Shown here piece after piece: positions 42,601-55,607 of a DNA stretch of 64,000 nucleotides. How positions within the stretch are numbered: position 1 is the stretch's first letter; each line of letters begins with the position of its first letter. The DNA lies in contig JAOTOM010004835.1 in NCBI GenBank assembly GCA_034440615.1, positions 434,001 through 498,000 of the forward strand. The letters are read 5' to 3'. Both the position numbers and the translations under genes were made by a program. The notes below the pieces were generated by a model, which did not search any database, was not told the origin of the DNA, and worked only from the letters and a program-made list of their open reading frames with translations. The DNA comes from Ashinkailepas kermadecensis (Eukaryota > Arthropoda > Thecostraca > Neolepadidae).

Positions 42601-44555
42601 CGGAGCTTCCCGTAGATGTCCTGGAAAGGACACCTACGAGACAGCTGGAAAGGGCGGGTGGGAACTTGAAACGGCGGACAGCTTCTTTGGCTCAATCTCT
42701 GGTTGTGGAAACCAGGTATTGTCAAGCCTGACGGACCGAAATTGCTGGTCTTCGTGTTGGCTGTGAACATAGATGTGACAGCGGTGTCGACCGACTGCGA
42801 CTGGCTGTCAATGGTGGCGCAGCTGCTGTTGCACGTCATCCATTCTCTGTGCAGCGTGCAAAGTCCGCATCGCGTCAGTTTTGCAACGCAGGCTGTGAAA
42901 TACGCGTTGTCGAAACAAACCAGCACTGTTTTCGTCATCGTCACCACTGGCATCGTCATTCAAAAAGCTAGTACACTGTTCCAATGTAATCGAATCGTGA
43001 AACATCCGACGACTCTGGACACTTGCCAATGCATCGGGAAGATGGGGAGCGGTGTGAGAATATCCCCGAGTGGTTTTGATGCCTTTTAAATCGGAGGGAA
43101 AACACCAAATGACGTCAATCATTATAACAATTTTGTGTTCCAACACAAAACAAATTTGTCTGCCACCTTACATCGATGCGCCGGTGGCACCGGCCGCGAG
43201 AGCAAGATCTGATGTGTTATGCAAGGTGTTATGTCGCTCTGACAACAGCCATGCACACCACACCGCCCGCGTCGTACATGTGTCCAAACGCTCATTTTTG
43301 AAAATTGATCGGGACAATGCATTGGCGGTGAGTTTGAATGAGAACACAAAGTTCGCAAAGAAAAAGTTTAACTCGGTAAATATTACTGCTTGTGTTAGCC
43401 GGCCAAGTTTTGTTGTTGGTAGCCGCATAGAGCGTGCTGTCGTGTATCGAAGATATGTCATGTCATGTCATGTATCGGAATACGTTTTCGCTATTCCGCT
43501 TAAGAATTCGCTGTCACGTGCCTCGTCTTCCACACATCGTTTGAATATGTTCGAAGTTTTTGCGTGGCCCCGTCCACCCCACTCCACCCACACCGGTGTA
43601 TTCGGCAGCTTCCCAAGGATGTGTCCCGGCCGTGATTTCGCGCATTTATCTTGATATTGGTGATTTGTTGCGCCGTTTTACGAATAGCATGCTTTAAATG
43701 CTGAAATGACATCGACTGCAGATTCACGTTGGCATGGGCCCGAGCGATTCCCTTGCATACGTCCATGCCCCCACCCCCTCCAGTCGGCTCATAAGTGGAC
43801 ACGAATTATAGCACCTAGAAACAAACTGTGTTAAAATATCACTGGCTGGACGACTTGTACCGCCGGTTGGGTTAAAACATTGTGCCGGAGCGTGCAGTTG
43901 ACAGACGTGACGATGGTCCCATCACACTAGCGGAGTGTTTTAGTGGCAGGGGGGGGGGAAGACCCCTACCTCTACCCCCGCATGGTCAAACGTCAGGAGC
44001 GGCCGGGGAAGGGGAGAGGGCGAACATAACCCACTGCTTCTACCCCCGCCTGGTCAAATGTCAAGGGCGGCCGGCCCCCTGTCGGCGAGACAAAAGCCAC
44101 ATATACGGCTCATTGAGGAACGAACGGATGGAAAAGCGGTCGCGCCGACGAGCCACGGCAAACACGCGCGTCGCACAAAAGTGACGACAGTAAGCCAGAA
44201 GAGCAGCAGACACCATCGTCCAGGGCTTTCCGGTGACCTACGTGAATCTAGCCCGGTGCGAGTGATCGTGGTGGTGTCCGACACGAAGCGAGGACACCTC
44301 CGTCCCCAGATCTCCAGCTGTGACATTTACCCGCCGGAGGATACCGCACGGCGACGATCCTACTGTCTTGAGCCATTCTGGCGGGCGGAGTGTTACGGAC
44401 GAAAGCCTGCACCATGAGTGCAGCTAATCCGGGTTTTCTCTTCAATCAAGGAGACGTCTTGTGAGTGGGTTGGGTAGACACCGTCCCTGAACACCTCACC
44501 ATAGCGCTCACAAGATCGACTGGCGCCCACTCACCACACGGTGCCGACTTGGCAA
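42601..44555. other. No gene recognised
   Basis: No domain was identified on either strand. A G run lies at about 43950, and two similar blocks (cccctacctctacccccgc and ctgcttctacccccgcctgg, each followed by a tggtcaaa-gtcar-ggcggcc pattern) at 43965-44080 suggest a local duplication of about 80 bp. Confidence 0.45.
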
Positions 44556-44720
44556 GCCTATGTGATGGGATGCCTATGTGATGGGATGCCTATGTGATGG
44601 GATGCCTATGTGGTGGGATGCCTATGTGGTGGGATGCCTATGTGATGGAATGCCTATGTGATGGGATGCCTATGTGATGTGTATGCCCATGCGATGGGAT
44701 GCCTATGTGATGTATATACC
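44556..44720. repeat. 16-bp tandem repeat
   Basis: The unit cctatgtgatgggatg is repeated about nine times with few changes; the last units are diverged (gatgtgtatgcccatgcgat). Confidence 0.92.
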
Positions 44721-45560
44721 TGTCGCGGACAATGATCTCATTATTACCTAAAAATAACCCCAAAAGCAAAAGTTCTCTATTCCCTATCGCTACCTACGTA
44801 TGTGTAATCCTCCTTTGAAGTTGCCCGCACCCGCCACTGGTCTAGCATGTTTTCAAAATGCATCTGAATGTTATTATGCACATTTTAAGTGTTTGAACTA
44901 CGCAGACACCACAGAACGAACCTATTTTCATCAAAGAGATATCTTGAGTTCACATATAAGTTTATTTCATGTTCATGTGTCCAACTCTGATATTGTATGC
45001 ACAGAAGAGTATGCAGCACGAATATGGCAGTGGAACATGCAGTACAAAAATGGCATATTTATTTCCCAAACAACACCAAAAAGCAAATATTGTACTATCT
45101 ATAGTCCCCCCTTCCTAGTGAACCTGGCTGCACCTCGGATATGTAATTCGTAGTGTCATATATATGACACTACGAATTTGGGAGTATTTTAATTTATCAT
45201 GCATGTTGCAAGCACTTCAACTAAGGCAGAAACATAAGCAAGCGCAACGAATGAACACACAAACAAACACATGTGTGTGTGTCCTGCCGAAATGTCGAAC
45301 TCTCCATGAAGCGAGTGCCTATAGTTTGCATTAACAGGCTTATGACGTCACATCTTGGGTCCACACCGAATGACAGGATTGGAAGGCATATAATAGCTTG
45401 GCTGCGTGTGTCTCACAGCTTCGTCAGATTTATTTTTAAAGATACAAATTCTACGCGTCACCATGTCGAATGTTCAGGCATCCTTTTAGGACATATTATC
45501 ACGAGAGTAATGCTTGTCTGAATCCTTCTGATGGTATGTGCTCACCGCGAAAGCTTCTAA

Positions 45561-45562
<2 letters not shown>
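44721..45562. other. No gene recognised; contains a palindrome
   Basis: AT-rich sequence with a plus-strand frame at 44800-45153 of unknown nature. The palindrome is listed separately. Confidence 0.4.
45145..45178. repeat. 34-bp perfect palindrome
   Basis: Half-site aattcgtagtgtcatat is followed by its exact reverse complement with no spacer. It could form a cruciform or be the centre of a dimer-binding site. No family was identified. Confidence 0.9.
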
Positions 45563-45800
<238 letters not shown>

Positions 45801-47551
45801 AATTCTTGACCCCGACATAGCCCCTGCCTGAGGGCCGGCCAGGTTATTTGACCACTCGGCCACACAATGACCCCTCGCCGAAATACCGACCAAAGCCGAA
45901 TATGGAGGGTAAATGTGGGTCGGACACTTGAGAACGTTGGCTCTGACAAGCTATCTAATTGTGCTAGGAAGCACATGCTTACAGCATAATAATCGGTATA
46001 TATGTTGGTTGCAGCCTTGTTTGTTGGCTACATATCCACGGCCAGCACACGTGGAAAAGATTACCTGGCTTGGTGGTGGAGAACCTTAAGTAGATGCACC
46101 TCAAATGTCCGTATATATCCTACTAGTGGAGTGCAGTCGGGCTTGGGTGGATCCAGGAGTTTCGATGATTTGCATGTTTCTGTGATGTAGGCACACTTAT
46201 CTAATGGCGCCATATCATGTTTTTACTTAGCTGGCACTGGGGAGAGTTTGCTCGTTTTTAAACCACAAGCGAATTATTTATCGTTGCCAAGATATTGGCA
46301 ACAGCAGCACCACTGGCCATCAAGGTACCTTTTCACAAGCGGTTTCGTGCTCCTTCGCCCGGCGCCCAAAGTCACCATCGATTGCATCATGGGGGAGCAA
46401 TCGGTGCCACCTGCCAAGTACGCCTTCGTCGCCAGCGGCGCCTCTTTCGATGTGTCATGGGGGCACATGTCCCCTGTACCTCTTTGTATCCGCACCTGAA
46501 GTCGGACAAGGTATGCGGTAGGCTCGGGCAAAAATATTGGACACAATTTCGCTGTGTTCGTCAAGTGGGTACAGGTTGGTCTTCCAACGTACTTTGGTTT
46601 GGTGGCAATCAGGTGAGCCACACAAAACTTCCCCAGCGGCATTGCCGGTTCAGAGCTCCAAAGAAGGTATGTGGTTCCACACCGAGGACTGCAATGTTCG
46701 ATGCCTGAACAGATCCATATCGTGAGGCGCAATTGCCGCGGGAAGAGAAAGCGGCGACCTGACGAACGCTCCAAAGGCGCTTTCAGTGCTGTGCGTACCG
46801 GTTAAACACCCGAATCGAATCGGACCGAACCGAACCCACCTACCATTGCCTGAACCTGCCCTACAACGCTATTTCAAAGTCATGTGCCACAACCTCGGTC
46901 AGTCTGCTCAAATCAGCACACAAATCTGAACATCCTAAGGTATCCTGCATTCACCACATATAGCAGTTGGGATGGAAAAGTTCGTCAGGAAAGGTTAAAG
47001 TGACTTCACTATTGACGTCAAAAATAGCAATTGGACTCGTAAAAAGAAGCAGAAAACGGCCACCGCTCGCGCATGACATGCCCACCGCGAACACAACATG
47101 TCTCCAACTAACTGCCCAGGAAGTTCGCGGATACGTGTTGCCGCAGATAGCTCCATTTAGAAGAACCTGATATAAATTCGCTTTGCCTGAGCCATCCTGC
47201 CTCCGGAACCAACCCAGCGTTGCTAGTGTCGAGCAGTGCTGCATGCTGTTTATCCACAGCTCACTTGAAGTGTGAGGAATAGTGAGATAAAGAAGTTATT
47301 TTGCTGGGTGTGGCTCTAAGTATGCATTGCGAAGCCACAATTCTGAGATATGCGCTGCAACCAAGCGCCGTATAACTATCTAATTTGTTGGGTGGAAAAG
47401 GTGGAACAATCTCTTGAAGTTCGGTAAATAATATCCTGCACCGGAGGCAGCCAAACGAAGGTGTATGCTCGGTTGCGTTGCATACATTGTACCGGTCCCG
47501 GAGATGCATGCCAGATAACTTGCGCGGATAGGCTCAATACCGAACACTCAC
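45801..47551. other. No gene recognised; no third exon of the second innexin found
   Basis: I searched both strands here for the YYQWV, C.F...G.SG and helix-4 patterns of an innexin 3' exon and found none. Frames at 46274-46774 have no recognisable domain. Confidence 0.5.
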
Positions 47552-47719
47552 TGTGCGGCGGATTTGTGGGCGGATTTGTCCAACAGATGCGGCAGAGTGT
47601 AGGTCGTGGTGACCCAGCAAAAGGTGCTGATGACGTCGCTAGAGATGCGGTCGATGTCAGCATAATGACAGGCGACCAGGTACCGAACTGGCTGCTGGTA
47701 CACAACAACGCTGGCGACG
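47552..47719 (-). pseudogene. Second innexin, exon 2-like (extracellular loop 1), frame broken
   Basis: The middle frame reads ACHYADIDRISSDVISTFCWV followed by TTTYTL, the extracellular loop 1 pattern with its two cysteines, CW and TYTL. The exon is bounded by an acceptor gacctcag/CG and a strong donor CA/gtgagt and is 168 nt long, a multiple of three like exon 2 of the first gene (180 nt). However, only the neighbouring frame is in phase with exon 1 and gives ALLCTSSQFGTWSPV, which resembles the helix-1 end of innexins. A one-base shift around 47675-47685 would explain this. I therefore call it a pseudogene or a misassembled paralogue. Confidence 0.62.
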
Positions 47720-48769
47720 CTGAGGTCAGCACACGCCAGGTCAAACAAAGCCCAGGTCGAATCACGAGATCACAGAGTGCTGAGTTCCAGTCGCGTGCTG
47801 TCAGATACAGGAAGTTCGGATTACACGGCCAAATAGGAGCACAGTCAGGTCATGTAAAGGTGATAGTCAAGTCACTGGAAGGTCACAGCTGAGTCATGGA
47901 GATTGCATGGCCACGACGAGGTAATACATATACAATCTTGATGAACGGGCGCAGTGGCCACCGTCACCAGACCACCTCGTATTTCCACAGCAAAAATGTT
48001 TACGGAGAAATACATGCGAACATCAGAGCAGGAAAACAAACTAATGTTCGAACAACAGAAATCTGGGAGTGCTTAGCGGGACGTATGGGAGGTTGTTATT
48101 ATCCATTTACTCGAGCGACGATAAGCCACTGTTCAAACACCAGCTTCCTTTGACCACCCAGCCATTGTGGTTGCATCGGGTTTCTTTTGCCAGCTTGCAA
48201 CGTCCGGACCGGAGTTGGACCTGGGTGGACACATCTGACCGGACTGAATTGCTTCATTCGCAAGCGATTCTTGAACTATGAGAATAACACTGCTTGTGCT
48301 CAGTTCTGTTAGTATTCATCAGGCACATGGTTTGAAACTGAATATGGTCTGCCGACATAGAGACCACGTCATAGGCTCTCGCTGCAAACCATATAGCCCA
48401 AGCAAATCGCACGTCAGGGCGGCCGCATGCATGCACATATGAGAACACTTGGAGGTCGACGCCAGTGTATGTTTACAGCATGGCCTGTCTTTCCCAGAAA
48501 AGCAGAGCCGGATATCACGCTAAAGTCAGCTCACTTCCAGATACGGCTCGACAGACTATGTCAGACTGTAGGAAACTGCAGCAGCTGCATGTTTGCGGCT
48601 TGACGCAGCACAGCCCTGCCGAGTGGGACGGGTGGGCTGTGGTATCTCATCACTCAACGGCAGCAGCAGCAGCGCCACCCTCTGTCGTCATCGCTGCCGC
48701 CGCGGAGAGGCGGCAGCGATGGCCTGTCTTTCCTGCCTGCCTGCCTGACTTTGCTGACGAACATCCTAC
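47720..48769 (-). other. Putative intron of the second innexin
   Basis: About 1.05 kb lies between the donor gtagga (from 48769) and the acceptor at 47720. It contains a 13-bp-stem hairpin at 48689-48721 (catcgctgccgcc paired with ggcggcagcgatg) and nothing else recognised. Confidence 0.5.
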
Positions 48770-48878
48770 CGAGGAAGATGGACGTGGTGAGGCGGTAGGG
48801 CGTGTTGTCGATGGCGACGCCGCCGAGCCCTTTGCCCTTGGCGTACCTAACGGCGTCGGCCACCACATCGGATAGCAT
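48770..48878 (-). pseudogene. Second innexin, exon 1-like (N-terminus)
   Basis: From the ATG at 48878 the frame reads MLSDVVADAVRYAKGKGLGG then VAIDNTPYRLTTSIFLG. The IDN...YRLTT.FLG pattern and the phase-1 donor (CTCG/gtagga) match exon 1 of the innexin at 8812-8689, except that about four residues are absent after IDN. It lies about 1 kb upstream, on the same strand, of the exon 2-like sequence at 47552-47719. It might be a functional first exon of a paralogue whose last exon lies elsewhere; the broken exon 2 argues against that. Confidence 0.68.
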
Positions 48879-50589
48879 CTCTGGATTTCAGCCGAGCCAC
48901 CTGCAAACCGGGAGGGTTGCAACGTCGAGCACCTGTGTGAGTCACTCAGCATCACGTGAGGAGTGAACGGTGAGGACGTGTTCAGTAATGATGCTGTGAT
49001 GCTCGCTTAGACCATTGTGAAAGGAGTCAAACGTGAACTTGCCCAAAGAACGCCGTGCTACGCATATTATAGCGGTCAGTCTTAGCAGACACAGACAGAA
49101 TGTGACATAACTCAGTTCCTACAAGGTTTCATGCACCTGATCCCGTTGACTATTTTAAACCGCACACTTCAGAAATGCGGGTGTCAGGCCATGGCCCGAA
49201 TGAATGCAACTTGACCACAGCCCAGTGTGTAAACTGTGAGGTGCAGCACCCAACCTGGATGTGCAGCACCCGACCCTGTTCTTAACGGGAACACAAGGTT
49301 CTCGCTATCGACGTTCTGCTCAATTGGGTCACATACCGGATGACGCAGCGTTTGAACTGCGAAACGAGTCCGATCCTGTCATACCGTGAAATAGCCGCTG
49401 AGATCCAGGTATCTCCCACCGTAGCCGCTTCAGATCCAGGTATCTCCTACTGCAGCGGCTCCTGAAAACGGCGTCAGAATGCGGCTTCAGATCCAGGTAT
49501 CTGCTACCGCAGTGATTTCCGAAAACGACAGTGTCGCCATATTGTTTTACAATGATGGATAACATAAAAACCGATTATCAGAAATGTTAGACTATTACTT
49601 TTGCTGATGACTTGCTGCTTTGCCTTCATATTTTTGTTGTCTTAGTTATTTGACAATGCGAGGCATAGCCAGCATACATAGAAAGAGAGTTGCAGATGGC
49701 CGTAACTTTTCTCGAGAGTCAGAGCCAGCGTACATGAGTTCTGATTGTATACACCCAAAACGGTGACCGTGCACGGTCCGTCGTCACTGCCCAGACATGA
49801 CAATTCAGCTGTCTCGTCAACGGGCACCCGTGTATGTAGTGACAGGCTGTCTTACCAAGAGCATCTATCTAAACACATTTTGTGGAAGTATTTCAGAGCA
49901 GTAGACGTTATGAAATGTTTTCCGAACGGCATATAGAGCGGACAATGCAACTGTTATATAAAGTTATCGTTCTCCTATGTTTTGCAAGCCTGACACACCT
50001 CTTTTATACACGACTGTGCGAGTACCTCTGCCAAGCGGAAGCTTGATGCTATACAGTTCGTCACCAGCAGCTATTATCTTGGCACAGGCTCAGAAACTGG
50101 TACTCCGGTACGTGATGGAGCTGAGAGGCTTTCAACGCATCCCATGAATGACTGTTTTTATCGTTTGCACTGTCGATTTTCAGCGGTCTAAGAGGACAAA
50201 AAGTGCGACCTTTCTGTGTCAGACTCCGTTCGCTATTTCAAGATGCCTGTATCTCACTATGAGGCGTCGCGAGACCTGCGAAACCACCATGAGAACTCAG
50301 TTCGCCATTAATCCTATCAAGGGTCCTCTGTACTACCAGAGGGCTATCAGTCCATCAGTCCTGCCAAAGAGTCGTCAGCCACATTGCAGAGTGAACAGTC
50401 TCATCTCAGGGCCACCAGTCCCAGAGCCACTTGCTCCATCATGGGGTCACCGGTCCTGCCTCATCCGAATTAGCGGTGTTGCTCAAGCCCGGAAACTTTC
50501 CTGAAATATGGATACTTCATTGCCTTCCAATTTAGAGACTTTTCATGGATGAAAGGGGTGCCGAATGTGACGCCAGATGTCACATTCTG
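48879..50589. other. No gene recognised
   Basis: Apart from the tandem repeat at 49395-49510 nothing was identified. A plus-strand frame at 50148-50504 has no recognisable domain. Confidence 0.45.
49395..49510. repeat. Three-copy tandem repeat (agatccaggtatctcc)
   Basis: Three units share agatccaggtatct followed by a ccnaccgyagc-type stretch, with spacings of about 35 and 62 bases. Confidence 0.75.
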
Positions 50590-50599
50590 CATACTCATT

Positions 50600-50812
50600 T
50601 CAAGCACACATTTCTGCTTATCTACGCTTAGGAGTACGCGCTTCTGCACTTACATAAAATTGCGCTTGCGTACTTCTTCGCTTACGTACATTTACGCTTA
50701 AATACCTTTGAGTTCGCGTGCTTTTGCGCTTAGATACATTTTCGCTCACGTACATTTGCGCTTACGTATATTTACTTCAATGCATGTGCCATACGCACGT
50801 TCATCCTTACGT
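50600..50812. repeat. Degenerate repeat of tacgtacatttgcgct type
   Basis: About nine imperfect units of roughly 20 bp (cgcttacgtacatttgcg and variants) end at the boundary of the inverted hAT-B copy. Confidence 0.6.
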
Positions 50813-50820
50813 ACGGATGA

Positions 50821-53800
50821 ACGTGGTGTCGATTTTTGAAAAACATTGGGGGGGCCGAAGTGCCAACGCACTAGACCCCCCACCGCCCCCAAAAAAAAAA
50901 CTCGTCGGATTTAGCCCACTATATTTTCGGATCTCAGAAATTCCGATTTTTTATTCGACGATGTGTATGTTTATGTTTATTCAGCATCCTCACCAACGGG
51001 GAAAATCGTCCAATAACTGGTGAAGTCACATAATTAAAAGAGCAGTGCTCAGTACATGTCAACATAACAACTCTGAGTAATAGCATGCAACTGCCGTGCC
51101 ATATAGTGGGCTCGGATCTATCGTCACCGTCACCGTCACCGTTACCCTCCTCCTCACTCCACACACCAACAAACACATACCGGCTTAAATAAAAATACTT
51201 CAGCGATCAGATGCAGGCTAAAACACACCGGCATTGATGGAGCATCAGAGCACAGCAGACCTGAATAGTAATGACGGTGGGTGAAAGTATTTCATTGGTG
51301 CCTGACATTAGGGAGGGAAACTTTTCCCTTTAGTACGCCACTGCGGCTGCTCAACGTGTTTTTTTCCGCAGATTGCACGATCGAGAGTAGATTGCAGATT
51401 GCACATCAGTTCCTTACAAGTGTCAGCAATACATTTCCTTCATGTGCTTTAAACATGATTCAAGAAAGCACTGTCATCGATTCTAAACTTGCAAAAAGAG
51501 TGGGCCGCCTGGTGTTTTGAGTGCTATTTAAGTGAATTTGCTGTCTTGTTAGTGAACTGGCCATTTATTGAGATATAAGTACTTTAACTTTGCCTGCTTC
51601 TATCATGAAACATTTGTCATGTTCCAATACATCAGAAATCATCAGAATAATTTCTTGTCCACAAACCGGTGCATGTATTTCTATGAACTTTTCATATTTA
51701 TTAACACTAATGATGTAGATCTGATGTGCAAATTTATTACAGAAAATATCATCAGCACAGGATTCCATTCCTGAAAATATAGTACTTTCAACATGTTATT
51801 GTTCTTTTACATTTCAACATGTTAAGTTGGGTTACATTTTTTATTGTAAAAAAATACATTGCTTGAAATTTTTACAACTTGATGTTTTGGTTTTCTTTTC
51901 TCCAAAGGGAGGGTAGGCTAGGTTAGGTTAGGTTATGTTATGTTGCATTTCTTTTTATTTAAAAAGAATAGCTTATCCTATGACACCTAATTCAAAGCCT
52001 TTTTGGTGTTATTTTGCTCACAACCTGAAATGTAGGCATTTGTATAGAAAATGAGTGGTCCCATAATTTGGGTCACATTCATAAACATTGCATTGAAATG
52101 ATACATTCCACGAATTCATAAAACACCCTAAAACACAACTTTACCAAAATGAGCAGTAACATCATGTTCATCACATTCATAAACATTGCATTAAACAAAT
52201 CAAGAAATCAGAAATTGCCTTAAGCTGTAAATTTACCAAAAGGTGTGCCAACCCCTGGACGGAAATGCAACACTAGGTGCCCCAATCCAGGACAGAAAAA
52301 GCACCAGGTGCAGTGGAGTGAAAATATTAATAAAAGTAAACTAAAAACAGCCCTTCTTGAAGACATACGTGATAGTTATGTGATATTAAAATGGAAACCC
52401 TAAGCACAAATCAGAAAAAGGCATGGACTGGACTTTAGGCGCTGTAATTTTTGTAACTGGAATTTTTTATTTGGATGTTCTTGTTCAAGCTTACCTGCCT
52501 ACTTCTTCAACTACTGTTACTTTGGGAATTAAATAGCAGCAGGCTATTTATTCACTATTTAAAATCACACCAATATGCAGATACATCAGAAAGTGCGAAG
52601 TACAAAAACGAACGAGTACGTCACATGATATTGGGCTACGGATTAAACACTGCGCGCAATTGCATCAAGAATGTCTCACCTCCGTCACATTTGTCGACTG
52701 TAACCTCAAATTTAGACTTTAGGCGCTGGAATTTTTGTAAATGGAATTTTTTATTTGGATGTTCTGAGAAACGCTCACCACGATTTGTGGCATTTATTGC
52801 GCGCAAGTGTCTATCAAGTCTCTCCAGACACATTTGGTGATGGGCTTTGACCTTATATAACTTACAAGCAGGTGTTTGTCACTTCTGCAGCCGCCCAGGC
52901 CCATATTTCTGAGCTGTGACGTCACGAGTGCGATTGCCAGGCTGCGCCGAATTTCTCCACCGAATTTGGAATATGCCCGATTTCTGCTCGGGTGCGGCAG
53001 TAAATAAGCCTCGGTAAAGGGACGATAACCTATGTACCGCGTTGCCAATGATTAAGGTTGCTTTTATGATGTAAGTCGTGCTTGCAAATTGGAAGGAAAT
53101 CCAACTCCTTTGTTTTTCTTCCACAAAGTTGTCAATTTTACAGCAAAGGGTGGCGAGTCAATCCACTATCCAATTCAAATCTGTTTCATTTCAGTACAAA
53201 GTGTGCTGGTTGGCATCAACTAAGCTACGTAAGTTGCATGGTGTTTTTTTTTCTTTTTTTCTTTAACTTTCTTCTCAGCATAAAAATAGCATATGTTATT
53301 GGGGGGGGGAGCAAATCAACATTGAGGGGGCCAAGATCAAAATTGGTGGAGCTATGGCCCCCACAAAAGGATACAAATCGACGCCCCTGCTTTGGAGAAA
53401 AAAATAGAAACCAAAATTAAGCGAGGTACATTTCGAAAATTTTATCAATTGAACACCCGAACCCAACCTAACCGAACCTAACGTCAGCTCCTTTTGAAGG
53501 AAAATTTCCGATTTTATTTTATGTTTGAATTTTTTTTAAAATTCGAAGTTCAGCATCTAAACTAGCCTAACCTAGCTAAACCGGTATTATTGTGCTTTAA
53601 GGTGGTAACAAGACAAGTTTTTACACACATTTAATTCCATATAGCAAACAAATGGGTTAGATTTGGCTAAGTTGGGTTAGTTTAGGCTTTCCAAGTGGGA
53701 AAACTTTTCAAAAAATTTCCAAAAAGTTTCCCCCCAAAATTTCGAATTATTTGGTAACCTTGCGGTCTAAGGTGTTCTTTTTTTCCTTTATTTTTTTTTT

Positions 53801-55607
53801 TCTGCAGAATACCATGTTTATGAAGGTGACTAAGATGATTGGATCCACTTATTTTCTTTGTGAATGCTTACTTTTCAGGTTGTGAGCAAAATATTATCAA
53901 AAAGGGCTTTGAGTTCGGTAACATAACATAAACATAAATGTTTTTTTTTCTTTAATGCAACAAAACCTAACCTAACCTAGCCTAACCTATCGTTTGAGAA
54001 CAAAAAATAAACAAAATAAAAATGTCAATTAATTTATTTTCTGAAAATTCTCAACCTTAATAAAGAAACCTAACCCAACCTAACCTAACCTAAGCTGCTT
54101 TTGAAGAAAACAAAAGTCTGAACATGTTTGAATTTTGTTTTTTAAAAACTTTTTGGTATTATTGTGCTTTAAGGAACAAGGAAAGTGTTGTGGGCACTGT
54201 ATGACCAACGCAGTCAATGCGGCCGTAAGCCCAAATAACTAACCAACCAACCAAGACAAGTTTTTACACACATTTGTCACCATAAAGCAAACAAATTGGT
54301 TAGGATTGGTTAGGGTAGGTTGGTTTAAGTTTTTCAGTTGGACAATTTGTCATTTTTTTCAAATTAAAATTAAATATATTTGCACCGAAAATAAGTGGTC
54401 CCATCGTCTTAGTCACCGTCATGAACATGGTATTCTGAAGAAAAATTAGAACAAATAAAAATCACCTTGAACTGCAAGTTGACCAATCATTTTGTATTCA
54501 ACAGCAACTTAAAATAGGTTAGGTTCGGCTTGGTTAAGTTCTTTAAACTTTGAAAATTGAAAATTGAAAAATGCTCTAACTCTCTCATGCGCAGTGAAAT
54601 TGAAACACGCCTGATGCTACCAATATCTGCAAGATAAGAGAAAAAAACTATGACGTCACCAAATCTTGAAGGCGAATTTTGGTGTACCTTCTAAGGTAAT
54701 AGTATCGTGGGGGGGGAAATTGAATGCCGCTACAGGCCTTGGCCGCTACCAGACACTGGTCTTGTATGACTCTTTAGGGTTTGTTTAGGAAGTCATGTGT
54801 GGCAATAGCTTACTAACCATTGTTTTCTTCAGGAATATCAATTATAATGAGGTGTCTATACGGCTTCTTGCTGACTTTGCTCTCGTGTTTTCATAGGCTG
54901 GCAGATTGGCTCAAACGTGGCTTTTGTTGGTTCAGTTTGAGATTGTGTAGCCCCATATCAATATCAATGCACATTGTCATTGGGTATGTAGGTAGGTAGG
55001 TACCTTGGTAAATATCAAGCTGATGGTGTGATGGGTAGGTTGCTGAATATAATTATAGTTTGTATATCCACAATATCAATGATAACCATGATTTGCATGC
55101 AAGTTTGACAATGACTGGAAATTGAGAATGCAATTAATGATGTTCAAGCTCCATATGCATGTGGTTTTGCCATTGGTGGTGTGTACCAACATCAGTATGA
55201 CCATGCAATTGTTGTTTAGTTGCTTAGCGGATTTTTTTCTTCAGACAATCTGGTTTAAAATGCATTAGCATTGCTTATTTCAACATTTTATGATGTAAGC
55301 TGTACTTCCACAGTGGAGGGAAATACTGCTATTTTGTTTGTTTTTTTGCACACAATTTTACATTTTTCAGCAAAAGGTGGAGAGTCAGTCCACTATCTAA
55401 TCCAAATCTGTTTCTATTCAGTACAAAATGTGCTGGTTAACATCAATCTTTCTAGTTAGCATGATATTTTTTCATTTTTCCCCTTTAGCTTTCTTATGAG
55501 CATAAAATAGCATAGGTTATTGGGGGTCCCAAATCAACATTGCGGGGGCCAAGATCAACATTGGTGGGGCCATGATCCCCACAAAAGGATACAAATCGAC
55601 CCCCCTG
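50821..55607 (-). mobile_element. Second hAT-B locus, inverted, about 4.8 kb
   Basis: The right-type end (gtgtcgatttttgaaaaacattgg core at 50827, outer bases diverged) lies on the left. A left-type end (reverse complement of CAGGGGGGTCGATTTG) lies at 55607. In between are long stretches that are the reverse complement of 28944-38036: 51110-51390 matches 37735-38020, 51400-51800 matches 35630-35990, 51990-52860 matches 31990-32700, and 54585-54990 matches 29560-29990. An additional left-type end lies at 53389, followed by CTTTGGAG. About 265 bp at 50850-51110 is absent from the other locus. No matching target duplication was found for the outer ends, so boundaries may be rearranged. Confidence 0.75.

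Noticed and set aside
46274..46774. 166-residue minus-strand frame as exon 3 of the second innexin
   Set aside because: It lacks YYQWV, the loop 2 cysteine pattern and a helix-4 segment.
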